This document shows, piece after piece, positions 63,710 to 64,000 of a DNA stretch of 64,000 nucleotides. The notes beneath the pieces were generated by a model. The model saw nothing but the letters and a program-made list of their open reading frames with translations. It did no database searches and was not told where the DNA came from. The position numbers and the translations under genes are program-made. This DNA comes from JBBATK01 sp040398805. GTDB lineage: Bacteria; Bacteroidota; Ignavibacteria; Kapaibacteriales; NICIL-2. Position 1 is the stretch's first letter, and each line of letters opens with the position of its first letter. The stretch spans positions 124,001-188,000 of the forward strand of contig JBBATK010000001.1 of assembly GCA_040398805.1 (NCBI GenBank), in the 5' to 3' direction.

Positions 63710-64000
63710 ATGAGCGGTTCCGGCGGATTGTATTACGGTTCGTATCTGCAGTTGGACAAACTGCTTTCGGCGCAGAAGCTCGAGAGCGAGAGCGCCGGAT
63801 CGAAGGCGCACGACGAGATGCTCTTCATCATCGTGCATCAGGCGTTCGAGTTGTGGTTCAAGCAGATGTTGCACGAGCTTGATGACGTGGTGCGTCTGCT
63901 TGGACAGGACTACGTGCCGGAAGCGCACGTGGCAGTCTGCTTGCGACGGATCCAACGAGTGAACAGGATCCTCGCCATGTTGCCCGAGCAATTCAGCATC
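63710..64000 (+). CDS. Tryptophan 2,3-dioxygenase, N-terminal part (3' end outside window)
   Basis: Ninety-seven residues, running off the right edge. Residues after the start give YYGSYLQLDKLLSAQ, HDEMLFIIVHQAFELWFKQ and MLHELDDV, the haem-pocket region of tryptophan 2,3-dioxygenase, with the distal-type histidine in HDEM. The enzyme opens the indole ring to N-formylkynurenine, starting the kynurenine route. A clear GAGAGGAGA ribosome site precedes the ATG. Confidence 0.92.
   Translation, partial: MSGSGGLYYGSYLQLDKLLSAQKLESESAGSKAHDEMLFIIVHQAFELWFKQMLHELDDVVRLLGQDYVPEAHVAVCLRRIQRVNRILAMLPEQFSI

Overview
The window reads as a chromosome segment of a free-living, GC-moderate bacterium of the Bacteroidota/Chlorobi assemblage, most likely the Ignavibacteria-Kapabacteria side of it. 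This placement is inferred from several signals. Two large secreted proteins end in type IX secretion (T9SS/Por) sorting-type domains. Succinate dehydrogenase has the three-gene form with one five-helix-type cytochrome b subunit. There is a 122-residue GroES-like protein and a GWxTD protein. Many upstream regions carry the TAnnTTTG -7 box known from Bacteroidetes promoters, in one case with TTTG exactly 19 nt upstream. Flagellar regulators (FlhF-like and FliA) argue against an ordinary gliding Bacteroidetes. No phage, insertion sequence, CRISPR array or plasmid-type gene is visible; this is core chromosome.

Layout. 1-1.2 kb: end of feoB and a GroES-like gene. 1.25-10.4 kb (minus): dapA-dnaG-folK-folB, the ptsH-ptsI pair, a Sua5-type threonylcarbamoyl-AMP synthase with an oligopeptide-binding lipoprotein, then tRNA-Asp and tRNA-Ala with their terminator and promoter. 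10.6-13 kb (plus): an esterase with a carbohydrate-binding-like domain and an ATP-grasp enzyme. 13.1-21.7 kb (mostly minus): a lipoprotein, an ABC exporter with murQ, a Cys4 membrane protein (plus), and a tightly overlapping run ispF-histidine kinase-ruvX-GWxTD protein. 21.8-23.3 kb: xseA-xseB. 23.3-30 kb (minus): MEMO-type protein, dapD, agmatinase-like protein, a periplasmic protein, a lone HPt protein, the RNase P RNA, a zinc-ribbon protein, Nif3 and a peroxiredoxin.

30-43.3 kb: two amino-acid permeases, an outer-membrane protein, sdhC-sdhA-sdhB, an SDR oxidoreductase with a T9SS-exported subtilase, then ygfZ, a LOG-family protein and a SirB1-type protein. 43.3-46 kb (minus): flhF-like, a two-helix membrane protein and fliA, with two matching sigma-54-like promoters. 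46-50.5 kb: a 1464-residue T9SS surface protein. 50.8-55.4 kb: split transketolase, a DUF4139 protein and tsaD. 55.4-64 kb: alanine dehydrogenase, a GT2 glycosyltransferase, a PD40 protein, a second lipoprotein paralogous to the one at 13 kb, a response regulator-PP2C phosphatase, a DoxX/MauE protein, a two-domain homocysteine methyltransferase/MTHFR protein, an RDD protein and the start of tryptophan 2,3-dioxygenase.

Most genes are housekeeping (lysine, folate and isoprenoid precursors, replication, tRNA modification, TCA cycle). The points most worth a second look are the MTHFR fusion whose methyltransferase half has lost all three zinc cysteines, the flhF/fliA cluster with a decayed FlhF G domain and an unknown membrane protein where FlhG would be expected, the paired sigma-54-like sites there, and the recurring TAnnTTTG promoter box.
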